A stretch of DNA of 64,000 bases from Pseudonocardia sp. MH-G8. Its GTDB lineage: Bacteria > Actinomycetota > Actinomycetes > Mycobacteriales > Pseudonocardiaceae. Position numbers and translations under genes: made by a program. The stretch lies in contig NZ_NKYF01000002.1 in the NCBI RefSeq assembly GCF_002262885.1, positions 310,001-374,000 on the forward strand, given 5' to 3'. Below the pieces are notes generated by a model. That model searched no databases and had not been told where the DNA came from. It was given only the letters and a program-made list of their open reading frames with translations. This document shows positions 9,358 through 18,631 of the stretch, one piece after another (the first letter of the stretch is position 1; every line of letters starts with the position of its first letter).

Positions 9358-10203
9358 TCAGGGTGGGGTGAGTGCGCCTTTCAGGTGCGAGCCCTTCTTG
9401 CCGCTGACCTCCACTGCCCAGCCTTCGGCGGACCGGTGGGTGCGCAGGTCCACCGTCGAGGGGAGCAGCAGTGGCCTGCCGAACGCCACGTCGACGGTGA
9501 ACGCCTCGGGCAGGCGGCCCTGCAGCGCGGCGAGCGCTCGGGCGGCGGTCCACATGCCGTGCGCGATCGCCCGCGGGAAGCCGAACGCCTTCGCCGTCCA
9601 CCTGTGCAGGTGGATCGGGTTGACGTCGCCGCTCACGTGCGCGTACCGGCGGCCGGTGGCGGCGTCGACGTGCCACGTGGCGGCCGGCGCTCCGCCCTCG
9701 ACCCCGGACGGCTCGGGCGCCTCGGCCGGGCCCTCGGGCGCCGTGGCGTCGCGGGCGAGGTAGGTGCTGCGGGCGTCCCACACCATCGACCCGCCGGCCT
9801 GGACCTGCGCGACGAGGTCGACCTGGGCGCCCTTCGGATGCGCCCGCAGCCCTTCGGCGTGCACAGCCACACCGAGCGGCTCGGCGGCGTCGATCGGGCG
9901 GTGTGTGGTGATCACGTTCCGGATGTGCACGAGCCCCGGCAGCGGCAGCGGGAACGACCGCTGCGCCATCAGCGCCACCTGCAGCGGGAACGCCAGCACG
10001 TGCGGGTAGGTCACCGGGAGCGCGTCGGCCACCGGGAAGCCGCACACCCGCGCGTACTCCGCGAGGCGGTCCCGGTCGACGGTGACGTCCTCGCGGGCGA
10101 GCTCGGTGTCGGGCAGCGTCGTCCCGCGGGACCCGACGGCGCCGAGCGCGGCCTTCGCGTACAGCGGACCGAGGCGCGGCGCCGCGTCCAGGATCGTCGG
10201 CAT
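9358..10203 (-). CDS. htdX: MaoC-like 3-hydroxyacyl dehydratase (HtdX type)
   Basis: The 281-residue product has a double hot-dog fold. The hydratase-2 motif is clear near residues 190-222: YAHVSGDVNPIHLH, with catalytic Asp and His, followed by GFPRAIAHGMW. It should interconvert (R)-3-hydroxyacyl and trans-2-enoyl thioesters. It is the last gene of the order fadA2-fabG4-htdX on this strand, and its ATG overlaps the fabG4 stop. M. tuberculosis Rv0241c (HtdX) sits next to Rv0242c (FabG4) in the same way. Whether the main role is synthesis or breakdown is not shown by sequence. Confidence 0.88.
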   Translation of the reverse strand: MPTILDAAPRLGPLYAKAALGAVGSRGTTLPDTELAREDVTVDRDRLAEYARVCGFPVADALPVTYPHVLAFPLQVALMAQRSFPLPLPGLVHIRNVITTHRPIDAAEPLGVAVHAEGLRAHPKGAQVDLVAQVQAGGSMVWDARSTYLARDATAPEGPAEAPEPSGVEGGAPAATWHVDAATGRRYAHVSGDVNPIHLHRWTAKAFGFPRAIAHGMWTAARALAALQGRLPEAFTVDVAFGRPLLLPSTVDLRTHRSAEGWAVEVSGKKGSHLKGALTPP

Positions 10204-11528
10204 CAGGCCCCCAACATGTTCTGGCCGTCGACCCGCACGACCTGCCCGGTGACCCCGCCCGACGCGGCCTGGCCGAGCCAGCCGACCGCCTCGGCGACGT
10301 CCACGGGCAACCCGCCCTGGCGCAGGCTGCTGACCCGCCGGCCCGCCTCGCGGGTGCCGAGCGGCATCTTCGCCGTCATCGCGGTCTCGATGAAGCCCGG
10401 CGCGATCGCGTTGATCGTGGCCCCCCGCTCGGCGAGCCGCGGGGCGAGCGCGCGGACCATCCCGATCACGCCCGCCTTGCTCGCCGCGTAGTTCGTCTGG
10501 CCCCGGTTGCCCGCGATGCCGCTCATCGACGAGATGCTGACGATCCGCGCGCTGTCGCCGAGCAGGCCGGCTTCGGCCGACAGGGCCTGGTTGATCGCGA
10601 GCTGGGAGCGCAGGTTCACCGCGAGCACGGCGTTCCAGCGTTCCGCGTCCATGTTCGCGAGCAGCTTGTCGCGGGTGATGCCGGCGTTGTGCACCACCAT
10701 CTCGACGCGCCCGTAGCGCTCCCGCAGGTGCGCGAGCAGCCGGGCGGGCGCGTCGGGAGCGGTGATGTCGAGCTGCAGCGCGGTGCCGCCGGTACGGTTC
10801 GCGACCCGGGCCAGCGCGTCGCCCGCCGCCGGGACGTCGACGGCGACCACCGTGGCGCCGTCGCGTGCCACGGTGTCGGCGATGGCTTCACCGATACCGC
10901 GCGCGGCGCCGGTGACCACGGCGACGCGCCCGGCGAGCGGACGCGCCGGATCTCCCGGCTCGACGGCGCCGACCGGCGCACCGATCCGCACGACCTGCCC
11001 GGACACGAACGCCGAACGGGTGGACAGGAAGAACCCCAGCGTCGAGGCGAGCGCGTCCGGGCCGGCGTCGGGCGCCACCACGAGCAGGTTGGCCGTGGCG
11101 CCGGCTCGCACCTCCTTGCCCGCCGACCGGACCAGCCCCTCGAACGCCTGCGCGACCGCCGCCGCCTCCGCGTCCTGCGCGTCGGCGACCGGACCGAGCA
11201 GCAGCAGCCGCCCGGACGGGGCGAGCCGCCGCACCGCGGGGGTGAGGAACTGCTGGGCCGCGGCGAGGTCGTCGAGGGTGCGCGCGCCGGTGGCGTCCAG
11301 CACCGCGGCGGCGACCTTCCCCTCCTCGCCCGCCTCCGTGATGCCGGCGCCGGCGAGCAGCGCGCGGACGCCGTCGGCGTGCCCGCCCTTCCCGACCGCT
11401 CCCACGAGCGCGGGGCCCTCGAGCAACGGCTGCCCGGGCGCGTACCGGCGCAGCACCGGGATGCGCGGCACCCCGAGCCGCTGGACGATCTTGTTCTGCG
11501 AGAGGTCCCGCAACGCGTCGTTGCTCAT
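10203..11528 (-). CDS. fabG4: High-molecular-weight 3-oxoacyl-[ACP] reductase FabG4
   Basis: The product has 441 residues, far longer than ordinary FabG (about 250). The N-terminal ~200 residues are a flavodoxin-like extension. The C-terminal half is a classical short-chain dehydrogenase with the nucleotide motif TGAARGIGEAIA, NAG (VVHNAGITRDKLLANM), the catalytic serine in VSISSMSGIAGNRGQ, and YAASK as the Tyr/Lys pair. This is the layout of M. tuberculosis FabG4 (Rv0242c), which reduces 3-oxoacyl thioesters. The gene overlaps both neighbours by 1-3 bases, so it is translated together with fadA2 and htdX. Confidence 0.92.
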   Translation of the reverse strand: MSNDALRDLSQNKIVQRLGVPRIPVLRRYAPGQPLLEGPALVGAVGKGGHADGVRALLAGAGITEAGEEGKVAAAVLDATGARTLDDLAAAQQFLTPAVRRLAPSGRLLLLGPVADAQDAEAAAVAQAFEGLVRSAGKEVRAGATANLLVVAPDAGPDALASTLGFFLSTRSAFVSGQVVRIGAPVGAVEPGDPARPLAGRVAVVTGAARGIGEAIADTVARDGATVVAVDVPAAGDALARVANRTGGTALQLDITAPDAPARLLAHLRERYGRVEMVVHNAGITRDKLLANMDAERWNAVLAVNLRSQLAINQALSAEAGLLGDSARIVSISSMSGIAGNRGQTNYAASKAGVIGMVRALAPRLAERGATINAIAPGFIETAMTAKMPLGTREAGRRVSSLRQGGLPVDVAEAVGWLGQAASGGVTGQVVRVDGQNMLGA

Positions 11529-12811
11529 CACGCTGCCTCCAGGATCGCCACGACGCCCTGGCCGCCCGCCGCGCAGATGCTGATCAGGCCGCGGCCGGAC
11601 CCCTTCTCGTGCAGGAGCTTCGCCAGCGTGGCGACGATCCGGCCGCCGGTGGCCGCGAACGGGTGCCCGGTGGCCAGCGAGGAGCCCGCGACGTTCAGCT
11701 TCGCGCGGTCGATCGCCCCCAGCGGGGTGTCGCGGCCGAGCCGCTCCTTCGCGAACGCCGGGTCCTCCCACGCCGTGAGCGTGGCGAGCACGGTGGAGGC
11801 GAAGGCCTCGTGGATCTCGTAGAAGTCGAAGTCCTGCAACGTCAGGCCGTTGCGTTCCAGCAACCGCGGCACCGCGTACACCGGTGCGGTGAGCAGCCCG
11901 TCATCCCCGTGCACGAAGTCGACGGCCGCGGTCTCGGCGTCCACGACGTGGGCGAGCACCGGCAGGCGGTGTTCCGCGGCCCACTCGTCGGAGCCGAGCA
12001 GCACGGCGGAGGCCCCGTCGGTGAGCGGCGTCGAGTTCCCCGCCGTCATGGTGGCGCCCTCGCCCTTCCCGAAGACGGGCTCGAGCTTGGCGAGCTTCTC
12101 GACGGAGCTGTCGGCTCGCAGGTTCTGGTCGCGGGTGAGGCCGAGGTAGGGCGTGACCAGGTCGTCGAAGAAGCCGCGGTCGTATGCGGCGGCGAGGTTG
12201 CGGTGGCTCGCGACGGTGAGCGCGTCCTGCTCCTCACGTCCGACCTGCCACTGGAGTGCGGTGCGCGCCGCGTGCTCGCCCATCGACAGCCCCGTGCGCG
12301 GCTCGGCGTTGCGCGGGATCTCGGGCACGATCTGGCCGGGCCGCAACCCGCGCAGCGCCACGAGCCGCGCTCCCAGCGTCTTCGCGCCGTTCAGCGCCAT
12401 CAGCACGCGCCGCAGGTCGTCGTTGAGGGCGACGGGCGCGTCGCTCGCGGTGTCGACCCCGGCGGCGATACCGCTCTCCAGCTGCCCGAGCGCGATCTTG
12501 TTCGCGACGAGCACCGCCGTCTCCAGACCGGTGCCGCACGCCTGCTGGACGTCGTAGGCCGGCGTGTAGGGCGAGAGCGAGCTGCCGAGCACCGCCTCAC
12601 GGGTGAGGTCGCGGTCGCGGCTGTGCTTGAGCACCGCGCCGCCGGCCACCTCGCCGATCCGCTCGCCCGCCAGCCCGAAGCGGGCGGCGAGCCCATCGAG
12701 CGTGGCGGTGAGCATGTCCTGGTTGGAGGCGCGGGCGTAGGCGCCGTTCGCGCGGGCGAACGGGATGCGGTTGCCGCCGATGACAGCGGCCTTCCTCCGG
12801 GTCTCCGGCAT
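11528..12811 (-). CDS. fadA2: Acetyl-CoA C-acyltransferase (thiolase) FadA2
   Basis: The 427-residue thiolase has the active-site cysteine in DVQQACGTGLE. The other catalytic blocks are NEIHEAFAS-like (YEIHEAFAS), GHPFAATGGR and a terminal ICAAGGQG. The last is usually CxGGGxG, so one glycine is replaced by alanine here. It should cleave 3-ketoacyl-CoA or condense acyl-CoAs. It is the first gene of the operon; AGGAG lies six bases before the ATG. The divergent TetR/fadE5 operon begins 56 bp away across a shared operator region, suggesting joint control. Confidence 0.9.
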   Translation of the reverse strand: MPETRRKAAVIGGNRIPFARANGAYARASNQDMLTATLDGLAARFGLAGERIGEVAGGAVLKHSRDRDLTREAVLGSSLSPYTPAYDVQQACGTGLETAVLVANKIALGQLESGIAAGVDTASDAPVALNDDLRRVLMALNGAKTLGARLVALRGLRPGQIVPEIPRNAEPRTGLSMGEHAARTALQWQVGREEQDALTVASHRNLAAAYDRGFFDDLVTPYLGLTRDQNLRADSSVEKLAKLEPVFGKGEGATMTAGNSTPLTDGASAVLLGSDEWAAEHRLPVLAHVVDAETAAVDFVHGDDGLLTAPVYAVPRLLERNGLTLQDFDFYEIHEAFASTVLATLTAWEDPAFAKERLGRDTPLGAIDRAKLNVAGSSLATGHPFAATGGRIVATLAKLLHEKGSGRGLISICAAGGQGVVAILEAA

Positions 12812-12836
12812 GTCGGTCTCCTACCCATCAGTAGCC

Positions 12837-12860
12837 GGTACTCAACGTACCCGGTACCGT
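12837..12860. promoter_or_regulatory. Divergent TetR operator and leaderless promoter between fadA2 and tetR-fadE5
   Basis: GGTAC-TCAAC-GTACC (12837-12851) is an inverted repeat, followed at once by a second palindrome GGTACC (12853-12858). The -10 box TACCGT (12855-12860) overlaps the latter and lies seven bases before GTG 12868. A repressor bound here would shut off the tetR-fadE5 transcript and could also block the fadA2 promoter on the other strand. The most likely binder is the adjacent TetR protein; this is inference. Confidence 0.6.
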
Positions 12861-12867
12861 GAGTGCC

Positions 12868-13509
12868 GTGAAGGCGGCACGGGATCGGCGCGCCAGCCGG
12901 TGGGACGACCACCGGCGCACCCGTCGTGCCGAACTGACCGACGCCGCCGTCGCCGCCATCCGCCGCCACGGGGCAGGCGTCGGGATGGACGACGTCGCCG
13001 CCGCCGCCGGCACCAGCAAGACCGTGGTCTACCGCCACTTCGCCGATCGCACCGCGCTCTACCTCGCCGTCTGCGAGCGGGTGGCGCAGGTGCTGCTCGG
13101 CCAGGTACGCGCCGCGATGGACGGGGCCGCGGGACCGCGTGCCGGAGCCGCCGCGGCCATCGCCGCGTACCTGCGGCTGATCGAGCACGACCCGGAGGTG
13201 TACCGCTTCGTGGCGCATCGGCCGCTCGTCGAGCGGGCACCCGGTGCCGACCCGCTCGCCGACCTCGTCTCGCTGATCGGCGACCAGGTCGCGGACGTGA
13301 TCGCCGAGCACCTCGCGCGCGTGGGCGCCGATCCCGAACCCGCAGTGGCGTGGGGCCACGGCGTGGTCGGGATGGTCCGCGCGGCGGCCGACAACTGGAT
13401 CGCCCGCCCCACGGGCACGACCAAGGACGAACTGGCCGATCACCTCACCGCGCTCGCGTGGACCGGACTGTCCGGGGTGGTCGGCCGCACCGAGGAGGAG
13501 ACGCCATGA
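12868..13509 (+). CDS. TetR-family transcriptional regulator
   Basis: The product has 213 residues with an N-terminal TetR helix-turn-helix (AELTDAAVAAIRRHGAGVGMDDVAAAAGTSKTVVYRHFADRTALY), followed by a helical ligand-binding domain. Placed between fadA2 and fadE5 with a palindromic operator in front, it very likely controls both, perhaps sensing an acyl-CoA. GTG 12868 is chosen because it sits seven bases after a TACCGT -10 box; a GTG at 12859 overlaps that box. The stop overlaps the fadE5 ATG by four bases. Confidence 0.9.
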   Translation: MKAARDRRASRWDDHRRTRRAELTDAAVAAIRRHGAGVGMDDVAAAAGTSKTVVYRHFADRTALYLAVCERVAQVLLGQVRAAMDGAAGPRAGAAAAIAAYLRLIEHDPEVYRFVAHRPLVERAPGADPLADLVSLIGDQVADVIAEHLARVGADPEPAVAWGHGVVGMVRAAADNWIARPTGTTKDELADHLTALAWTGLSGVVGRTEEETP

Positions 13510-15455
13510 CCGTCGACCCGCGCACGCTGCAGAGCGTCCTCGACGGGCGCTGGGCGGACGTCCGGCACGACGTCCGCACCCAGATGGGCACGCTGTCGGT
13601 GCACCCGGACCCGGACCTGAGCACCGCGGACTACCGGGCCCTCACCACCGAGAACCTGCACCGGCTGGCCGAGAGCGGCCGTCCGCGGCAGGGCTTCGAC
13701 CCGGCGTACGGGGGCGGTGGCGACGTCGGCGGCGTCGTCACCGCGTTCGCGATGCTCGGCTACGGCGACCTGTCGCTGCTGGTCAAGGCCGGGGTGCAGT
13801 GGGGCCTGTTCGGCGGTGCGGTGCAGGTGCTGGGCACTTCCCGTCATCACGACGAGTACCTCGAGCGGATCGTCGACGGCGAGCTGCTCGGCTGCTTCGC
13901 CATGACCGAGACCGGCCACGGCTCCGATGTGCAGCACCTGCGCACCACGGCCACCTACGATCCGGCCACCCGCGAGTTCGTGGTCCACACACCGGACGCG
14001 GGCGCGCGCAAGGACTACATCGGCAACGCCGCCCGCGACGGCCGGATGGCCGTGGTCTTCGCGCAGCTGGTGACGGGTGGGGAGACCCACGGCGTGCACG
14101 CCCTCCTCGTCCCGATCCGGGACGACGCCGGCGACGCGATGCCGGGCGTCACGATCGGGGACTGCGGGGTGAAGGCGGGCCTCAACGGCGTCGACAACGG
14201 CCGGCTGACCTTCGACCACGTGCGTGTGCCGCGGGAGGCCCTGCTCAACCGGTTCGCGGACGTCGCCGAGGACGGCACCTACACCAGCTCGATCGAGAAC
14301 GAGACGCGCCGGTTCTTCACCATGCTCGGCACGCTCGTCCGCGGCCGGATCAGCGTGGCCGGCGGCGCGGCCTCGGCCACCGAGAAGGCGCTCGCGCTGG
14401 CCATCCGCTACGGCGCCACGCGCCGGCAGTTCGCCGACCCGGCCACCGGCGAGGAGGTCGTGGTCCTGGACTACCTCGTGCACCAGCGCAAGCTGCTGCC
14501 CGCGCTCGCCACCGCGTACGCGCTGCACTTCGCGCAGAGCGACCTCGTCTCCGACATGCACGACCTGCAGAACCCGGGTGCCGAGGTCGACGAGCGGCGC
14601 CAGCGCGACCTGGAGACCCGCGCGGCCGGGATCAAGGCGGTCGGCACCTGGCACGCCACCGCCACGATCCAGACCTGCCGGGAGGCGTGCGGCGGGGCCG
14701 GCTACCTCGCCGACAACCTGCTGCCGCAGCTCAAGGCCGACACCGACGTGTTCACCACGTTCGAGGGCGACAACACCGTGCTGCTGCAGCTGGTCGCGAA
14801 GACCCTGCTGTCGGACTACGGACGCCGCGTCGGGAAGCTCGACCTCACCGGGAAGGCCCGGTTCGCCGCCGACCTCGTGGCCGGTGCCGTGGCCGAGCGC
14901 ACCGGCGTGCGCGCACTCGTGCGGCGCGGGGACCTGCGCGACCGCACCTACCAGCGGTGGCTGCTGGCCGAACGCGAGCAGCACCTGCTCGCCAACGCGG
15001 CGCAGCGGATGCGCAAGGCGCTCGCGCCGGGTGCCGACCAGTTCGGCATCTTCAACGGGGCGCAGGACCACCTGCTCGCCGCGGCCCGCGCCCACGTCGA
15101 CCGGCTCGTCTTCGACTCGTTCGCCGCCACGGTCGACCGCGTGCAGGACGCGCAGGTGCGCGCGCTGCTCGCCGACGTGCTCGCGCTGCACGCGCTCACG
15201 GTGATCGAGGGCGACCGCGCGTTCTTCACCGAGCACGCCTACCTCACGACGGGCCGGGCCAAGGCCGTCACGCAGGCCGTCAACGCGCTCTGCGGGCGGC
15301 TGCGTCCGCACGCCCGCACGCTGGTCGACGCGTTCGGCATCCCGGAGCCGTGGCTCGCCTGCCCGCTGCTGGACGGCGAGCGCGACGCCGGTGCCGCGGG
15401 CAGCGACCCGTCGCCGGCCCAGGAGGAGCCGACCGACCTGGCGTCGGTGGGCTGA
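13506..15455 (+). CDS. fadE5: Acyl-CoA dehydrogenase FadE5-like
   Basis: The 649-residue product is a long acyl-CoA dehydrogenase/oxidase-type flavoprotein that makes the alpha-beta double bond in acyl-CoA. Visible features are the FAD/substrate block CFAMTETGHGSDVQHLRTTATYD (near residue 130), NGVDNGRLTFDHVRVPREALL, CREACGGAGYLADN and the catalytic glutamate in TTFEGDN (about residue 420). The C-terminal extension is typical of the FadE5/acyl-CoA oxidase-like group. M. tuberculosis FadE5 (Rv0244c) lies beside fadA2 and fabG4, as here. It is translationally coupled to the TetR gene. Confidence 0.9.
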   Translation: MTVDPRTLQSVLDGRWADVRHDVRTQMGTLSVHPDPDLSTADYRALTTENLHRLAESGRPRQGFDPAYGGGGDVGGVVTAFAMLGYGDLSLLVKAGVQWGLFGGAVQVLGTSRHHDEYLERIVDGELLGCFAMTETGHGSDVQHLRTTATYDPATREFVVHTPDAGARKDYIGNAARDGRMAVVFAQLVTGGETHGVHALLVPIRDDAGDAMPGVTIGDCGVKAGLNGVDNGRLTFDHVRVPREALLNRFADVAEDGTYTSSIENETRRFFTMLGTLVRGRISVAGGAASATEKALALAIRYGATRRQFADPATGEEVVVLDYLVHQRKLLPALATAYALHFAQSDLVSDMHDLQNPGAEVDERRQRDLETRAAGIKAVGTWHATATIQTCREACGGAGYLADNLLPQLKADTDVFTTFEGDNTVLLQLVAKTLLSDYGRRVGKLDLTGKARFAADLVAGAVAERTGVRALVRRGDLRDRTYQRWLLAEREQHLLANAAQRMRKALAPGADQFGIFNGAQDHLLAAARAHVDRLVFDSFAATVDRVQDAQVRALLADVLALHALTVIEGDRAFFTEHAYLTTGRAKAVTQAVNALCGRLRPHARTLVDAFGIPEPWLACPLLDGERDAGAAGSDPSPAQEEPTDLASVG

Positions 15456-15463
15456 CCCCGGCC

Positions 15464-18400
15464 TCAGGAGGCTGCGCGGCGGATCACCTCTTCCGCCGAG
15501 GGTGGGCTCGGAGGGTGGAAGCTGAGGCACATCGGCGTGGCGACCTGCTCGAACGCGAGGCCCTCACCGGCCACGTAGAACCGGCCGGCCCCCAGCCTCG
15601 AGATGTCGTCCACCCGGCCGCCCTTCGCCCGGGCCAGCTCGGTGGCGGTGTTGATCTGGGCGACCGAGTTGAGGAAGCCGAAGAACTGCGTGGCGGCGTT
15701 GCCGGGGATCCGGTTGTGCAGGCCCTTCGGCGCCTGCGTCGCGAAGACCAGCCCCAGCCCGTACTTCCGGGCCTGGGAGGCCAGCGAGAGGGTGCTCTGC
15801 GTGCAGGCGGTGAGCGCGCCGGACGGCGCGAACGTCTGCGCCTCGTCCATCACGAAGAGCCCGCCGAGCGGACGGTCCCCGGCCGGGTTCGCCTTGACCC
15901 ACGAGAACAGCGCCATCTGCAGCTGGTTCACGAAGCTCTGCCGCTGGTCGTCGGCCGGCAGCCCGACGAAGCTGATCACCGAGATGCGGGCCTGCTTCCC
16001 CGGGGGCGGCGTGAGCAGCACCGACGGGTCGACGGTCTGCCCGGCGCCGCCGAACAGCGGATCGTTGATCGTGGCTGCCTGCAACTCCTCGGCCATCTCC
16101 CCGGCCAGCTTCCGCCCGTTCCGCAGCCCGCTGGTGCCGTCGGGCAGGTCGGCCAGGAACTCCACGAACGCGCCGAGCGACGAGCCGCCGGAACGGGCGA
16201 ACGCCTCCAGCGCCTCCCGCAGGACAGCCTGACCCTGGCCGAGCTTGCGCGCCGTGAGCTGCGCGCGGGGCGCCAGGCTCGCGACGGCCGAGCTGACCGC
16301 CAGCCGGAACTCGTCCTCGTCGTCGAGCACGGACCCGAAGTCGGGCAGCGGCTGGAACGCCAGGGGCCGCCCCTTCGACCGGCCCGGCGTCCAGATCGCC
16401 ACGTCCGTCTCCGCCAGGTACGCCTCGGCCCGCGCCGCATCGCCCTCGTACCAGCCTTCGGGCGGCGCGGGCCACGCGTCCCCGAGCCGCGCCAGGTCGT
16501 TGTTGGGGTCCAGCACGATCGCGGACACGCCCTGCAGGGCGCACTCCTCGACGATCCTGCGCAGCAGCACGGTCTTCCCCGACCCGGAACCGGCGAACAC
16601 GACCGTGTGCTTGCGCAGCCCTTCCAGCGGCACGAGGACGTCCTGCCCGGTCGCGGTTGAACGCCCCACCGGCACGCTCGGCACCCGCGGTCGGGGGAAC
16701 GGGCTCGGCCGCCGCGCGGGCTCCGGCCGCGGGGCCTGCGCCACGGACGCCGCCGGCCGGCGGTCCTCGTCGGGCGCGGCCCCGGGTGCCGGGATCGCCA
16801 GGTCGCCCAGCGTGCGGCGGAACAGCTCGGTGGTACCGGCCGGCTTCCGCGCGGCGAGCCACTCGAGCAGCCCGGGCAGCGGCGGACGCTGCATGACCTC
16901 GAGCGCCGCGAGCGTGCGCACGTCGTCCTCGCCGACGGCCACGGTGCGCCCGCCGAGGTCGTGGACGTCCGCGACCGCCGCCGCCGTCTTCGGGCCCGAG
17001 GGCCAGGCGAGGTTGCGGATCAGCACCAGCCGGCGCCGGTCCGCGCCGGCGCGCAGGCCCGCCTCGGTCACGGCCGTGGCGAGCCGGCTCTGCACCGCCC
17101 GGTGGTGGCCGTGCGCGATCGCGCGGAAGGCGACGTGCACCTCGTCCTCGGTGCGCTCGTCGACCGTGCGGCGCAGCCGGGCGTGCAGCGCCGGCTTCTT
17201 GCCGCGCACCTGGTCGACGGCCAGCACCTGCCCGCCCTCGCCGAGCTCCGCGACGTAGGCCTTGAGCCCGGCGGCGAGCAGCGCAGGCATCCGCTGGTCC
17301 TCGGTGTCCGGGTCGAGCGGGGCCGCGACGTCCGCCTCCGCCCGCAGCTGCGCGAAGCGCTCGTCGAGGCGCCGCAGCGCGTCAGCGTCGGGCCCCGTGC
17401 TCCCGCCCCCGGTGCCCACCGGCTCGGCGAAGTCGGCGAGCTCACGCAGCTCTCCGGCGTCCAGGCAGCGGCGGACGTGCGCATCCACCTGCTGCAGCAG
17501 CTTGCGCGGGGTGAAGGTGCGGACCGCGGGACCGTCGAACGCCTCCGGCAGCACCGGCCACGACGGGTACGGCGGCGTGAAGCCCGCCTCGCCGTAGAGG
17601 CCGCCGAGGTGCTGCTCGACGATCGCGCGCGCCACGTCGGCGTCGGGCAGCGCGCCCTGCAGCAACGCCGGGTGGAAGCGGTCGGCGGCGGAGATCGCCG
17701 CCCGGGTCGCGATCATCTCCCAGGTCTCGGGCAGGCAGGCGACGACCGTGAGGGTGCGGCGTGCGGCGTCGCGCAGCTCCATCAGCCCGTCCGCGATCCG
17801 GCCCACGGCGTCGGCCTGCCGGCGTGCGGTGGCCGCGTCGACCGGCCCCGGCCCGGAGCGCAGGTTCAGCATCCCGTCGATCTGGTCCACCGCCACGACG
17901 GTGGGGCCCGTGAGCCCCAGCAGCCGGGAGATGTCGCGCAGCACCACCTGCTTCGGGCGGGCGCCGGGCCGGAAGCCCCACTCCGCCCGCGCCGCGTCCT
18001 CCACGTCACCGTCGAGGTTCAGGTAGTTGTAGCCGATCTCCTGCACCTCGGGCTCCGCCGCCCGGAACAGCACGAGCGCCCGCAGCGTGTTCTGGCAGTC
18101 GGCCCACACCTGCCGGTCGACGAGCCGCAACCCGGCCAGCAGGTCGTCCAGGTCCTTCCGGAACACCGGGATCATCCCGGCGATGCGGCTCTGCTGCTCC
18201 GCGAGCAGGCCCGCCCGTACCGCGAGCCGGCGCAGCAGCGGACCCAGCTGGTCGACCTGCCCGCCGTCGAAACCGTCCACGATCCCGCGGACGGCGCTGG
18301 ACCAGAAGTCCTCGGAGTCGAACAGCTTGACCAGGAAGAAGTAGCCGTCCTGGTCCTGCACCTGCTGGCGCACCCAACGCAGCATGTGGGTCTTGCCCAC

Positions 18401-18631
18401 GCCGCGCTCGCCCTGCAACGCGACGCCGATCGGGCTGCTCCCGCTGCTCCGGCGCGCCGCCTGCACGTCGCGCAACAGGGCCGACGCCACGCGCGTGTGC
18501 AGGCCCTCGACGTGGTTGCGGACCGGGCTCCAGATGTCGTCGGGCGTGAGCGCCGAGTTGAACTGGACGGCCTCGAGCGCGGCCTGTTCGTCGGGGCTCA
18601 CCGGCCTCCGCTGCGTTCCGACGGACGTCAT
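15464..18631 (-). CDS. Large dual ATPase: AAA-type module fused to HerA/FtsK-like ATPase
   Basis: The product has 1055 residues. Residues about 60-400 form an AAA-type ATPase with Walker A GERGVGKT (74-81) and Walker B VVAVDQID (245-252). Residues about 400-670 are an unrecognised, charged linker region. Residues about 675-1040 are a HerA/VirB4-type ATPase with Walker A GSGSGKT (681-687), LFVMDEAQT (about 925-933), and QARKYGLGLVFATQAPKGL with the sensor glutamine. HerA-class proteins pump DNA or move along it, often with a nuclease; none is evident here. The ATG overlaps the stop of a double winged-helix gene (ATGA), so the two are made together. It is not a known named protein to me; defence, DNA transfer or chromosome handling are possible. 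Confidence 0.82.
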   Translation of the reverse strand: MTSVGTQRRPVSPDEQAALEAVQFNSALTPDDIWSPVRNHVEGLHTRVASALLRDVQAARRSSGSSPIGVALQGERGVGKTHMLRWVRQQVQDQDGYFFLVKLFDSEDFWSSAVRGIVDGFDGGQVDQLGPLLRRLAVRAGLLAEQQSRIAGMIPVFRKDLDDLLAGLRLVDRQVWADCQNTLRALVLFRAAEPEVQEIGYNYLNLDGDVEDAARAEWGFRPGARPKQVVLRDISRLLGLTGPTVVAVDQIDGMLNLRSGPGPVDAATARRQADAVGRIADGLMELRDAARRTLTVVACLPETWEMIATRAAISAADRFHPALLQGALPDADVARAIVEQHLGGLYGEAGFTPPYPSWPVLPEAFDGPAVRTFTPRKLLQQVDAHVRRCLDAGELRELADFAEPVGTGGGSTGPDADALRRLDERFAQLRAEADVAAPLDPDTEDQRMPALLAAGLKAYVAELGEGGQVLAVDQVRGKKPALHARLRRTVDERTEDEVHVAFRAIAHGHHRAVQSRLATAVTEAGLRAGADRRRLVLIRNLAWPSGPKTAAAVADVHDLGGRTVAVGEDDVRTLAALEVMQRPPLPGLLEWLAARKPAGTTELFRRTLGDLAIPAPGAAPDEDRRPAASVAQAPRPEPARRPSPFPRPRVPSVPVGRSTATGQDVLVPLEGLRKHTVVFAGSGSGKTVLLRRIVEECALQGVSAIVLDPNNDLARLGDAWPAPPEGWYEGDAARAEAYLAETDVAIWTPGRSKGRPLAFQPLPDFGSVLDDEDEFRLAVSSAVASLAPRAQLTARKLGQGQAVLREALEAFARSGGSSLGAFVEFLADLPDGTSGLRNGRKLAGEMAEELQAATINDPLFGGAGQTVDPSVLLTPPPGKQARISVISFVGLPADDQRQSFVNQLQMALFSWVKANPAGDRPLGGLFVMDEAQTFAPSGALTACTQSTLSLASQARKYGLGLVFATQAPKGLHNRIPGNAATQFFGFLNSVAQINTATELARAKGGRVDDISRLGAGRFYVAGEGLAFEQVATPMCLSFHPPSPPSAEEVIRRAAS

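Noticed and set aside
13799..16660. 953-residue plus-strand open frame
   Set aside because: It is the GC-rich shadow of fadE5 and the antisense of the AAA-HerA gene; composition is Arg/Gly/Ala-rich with no domain.
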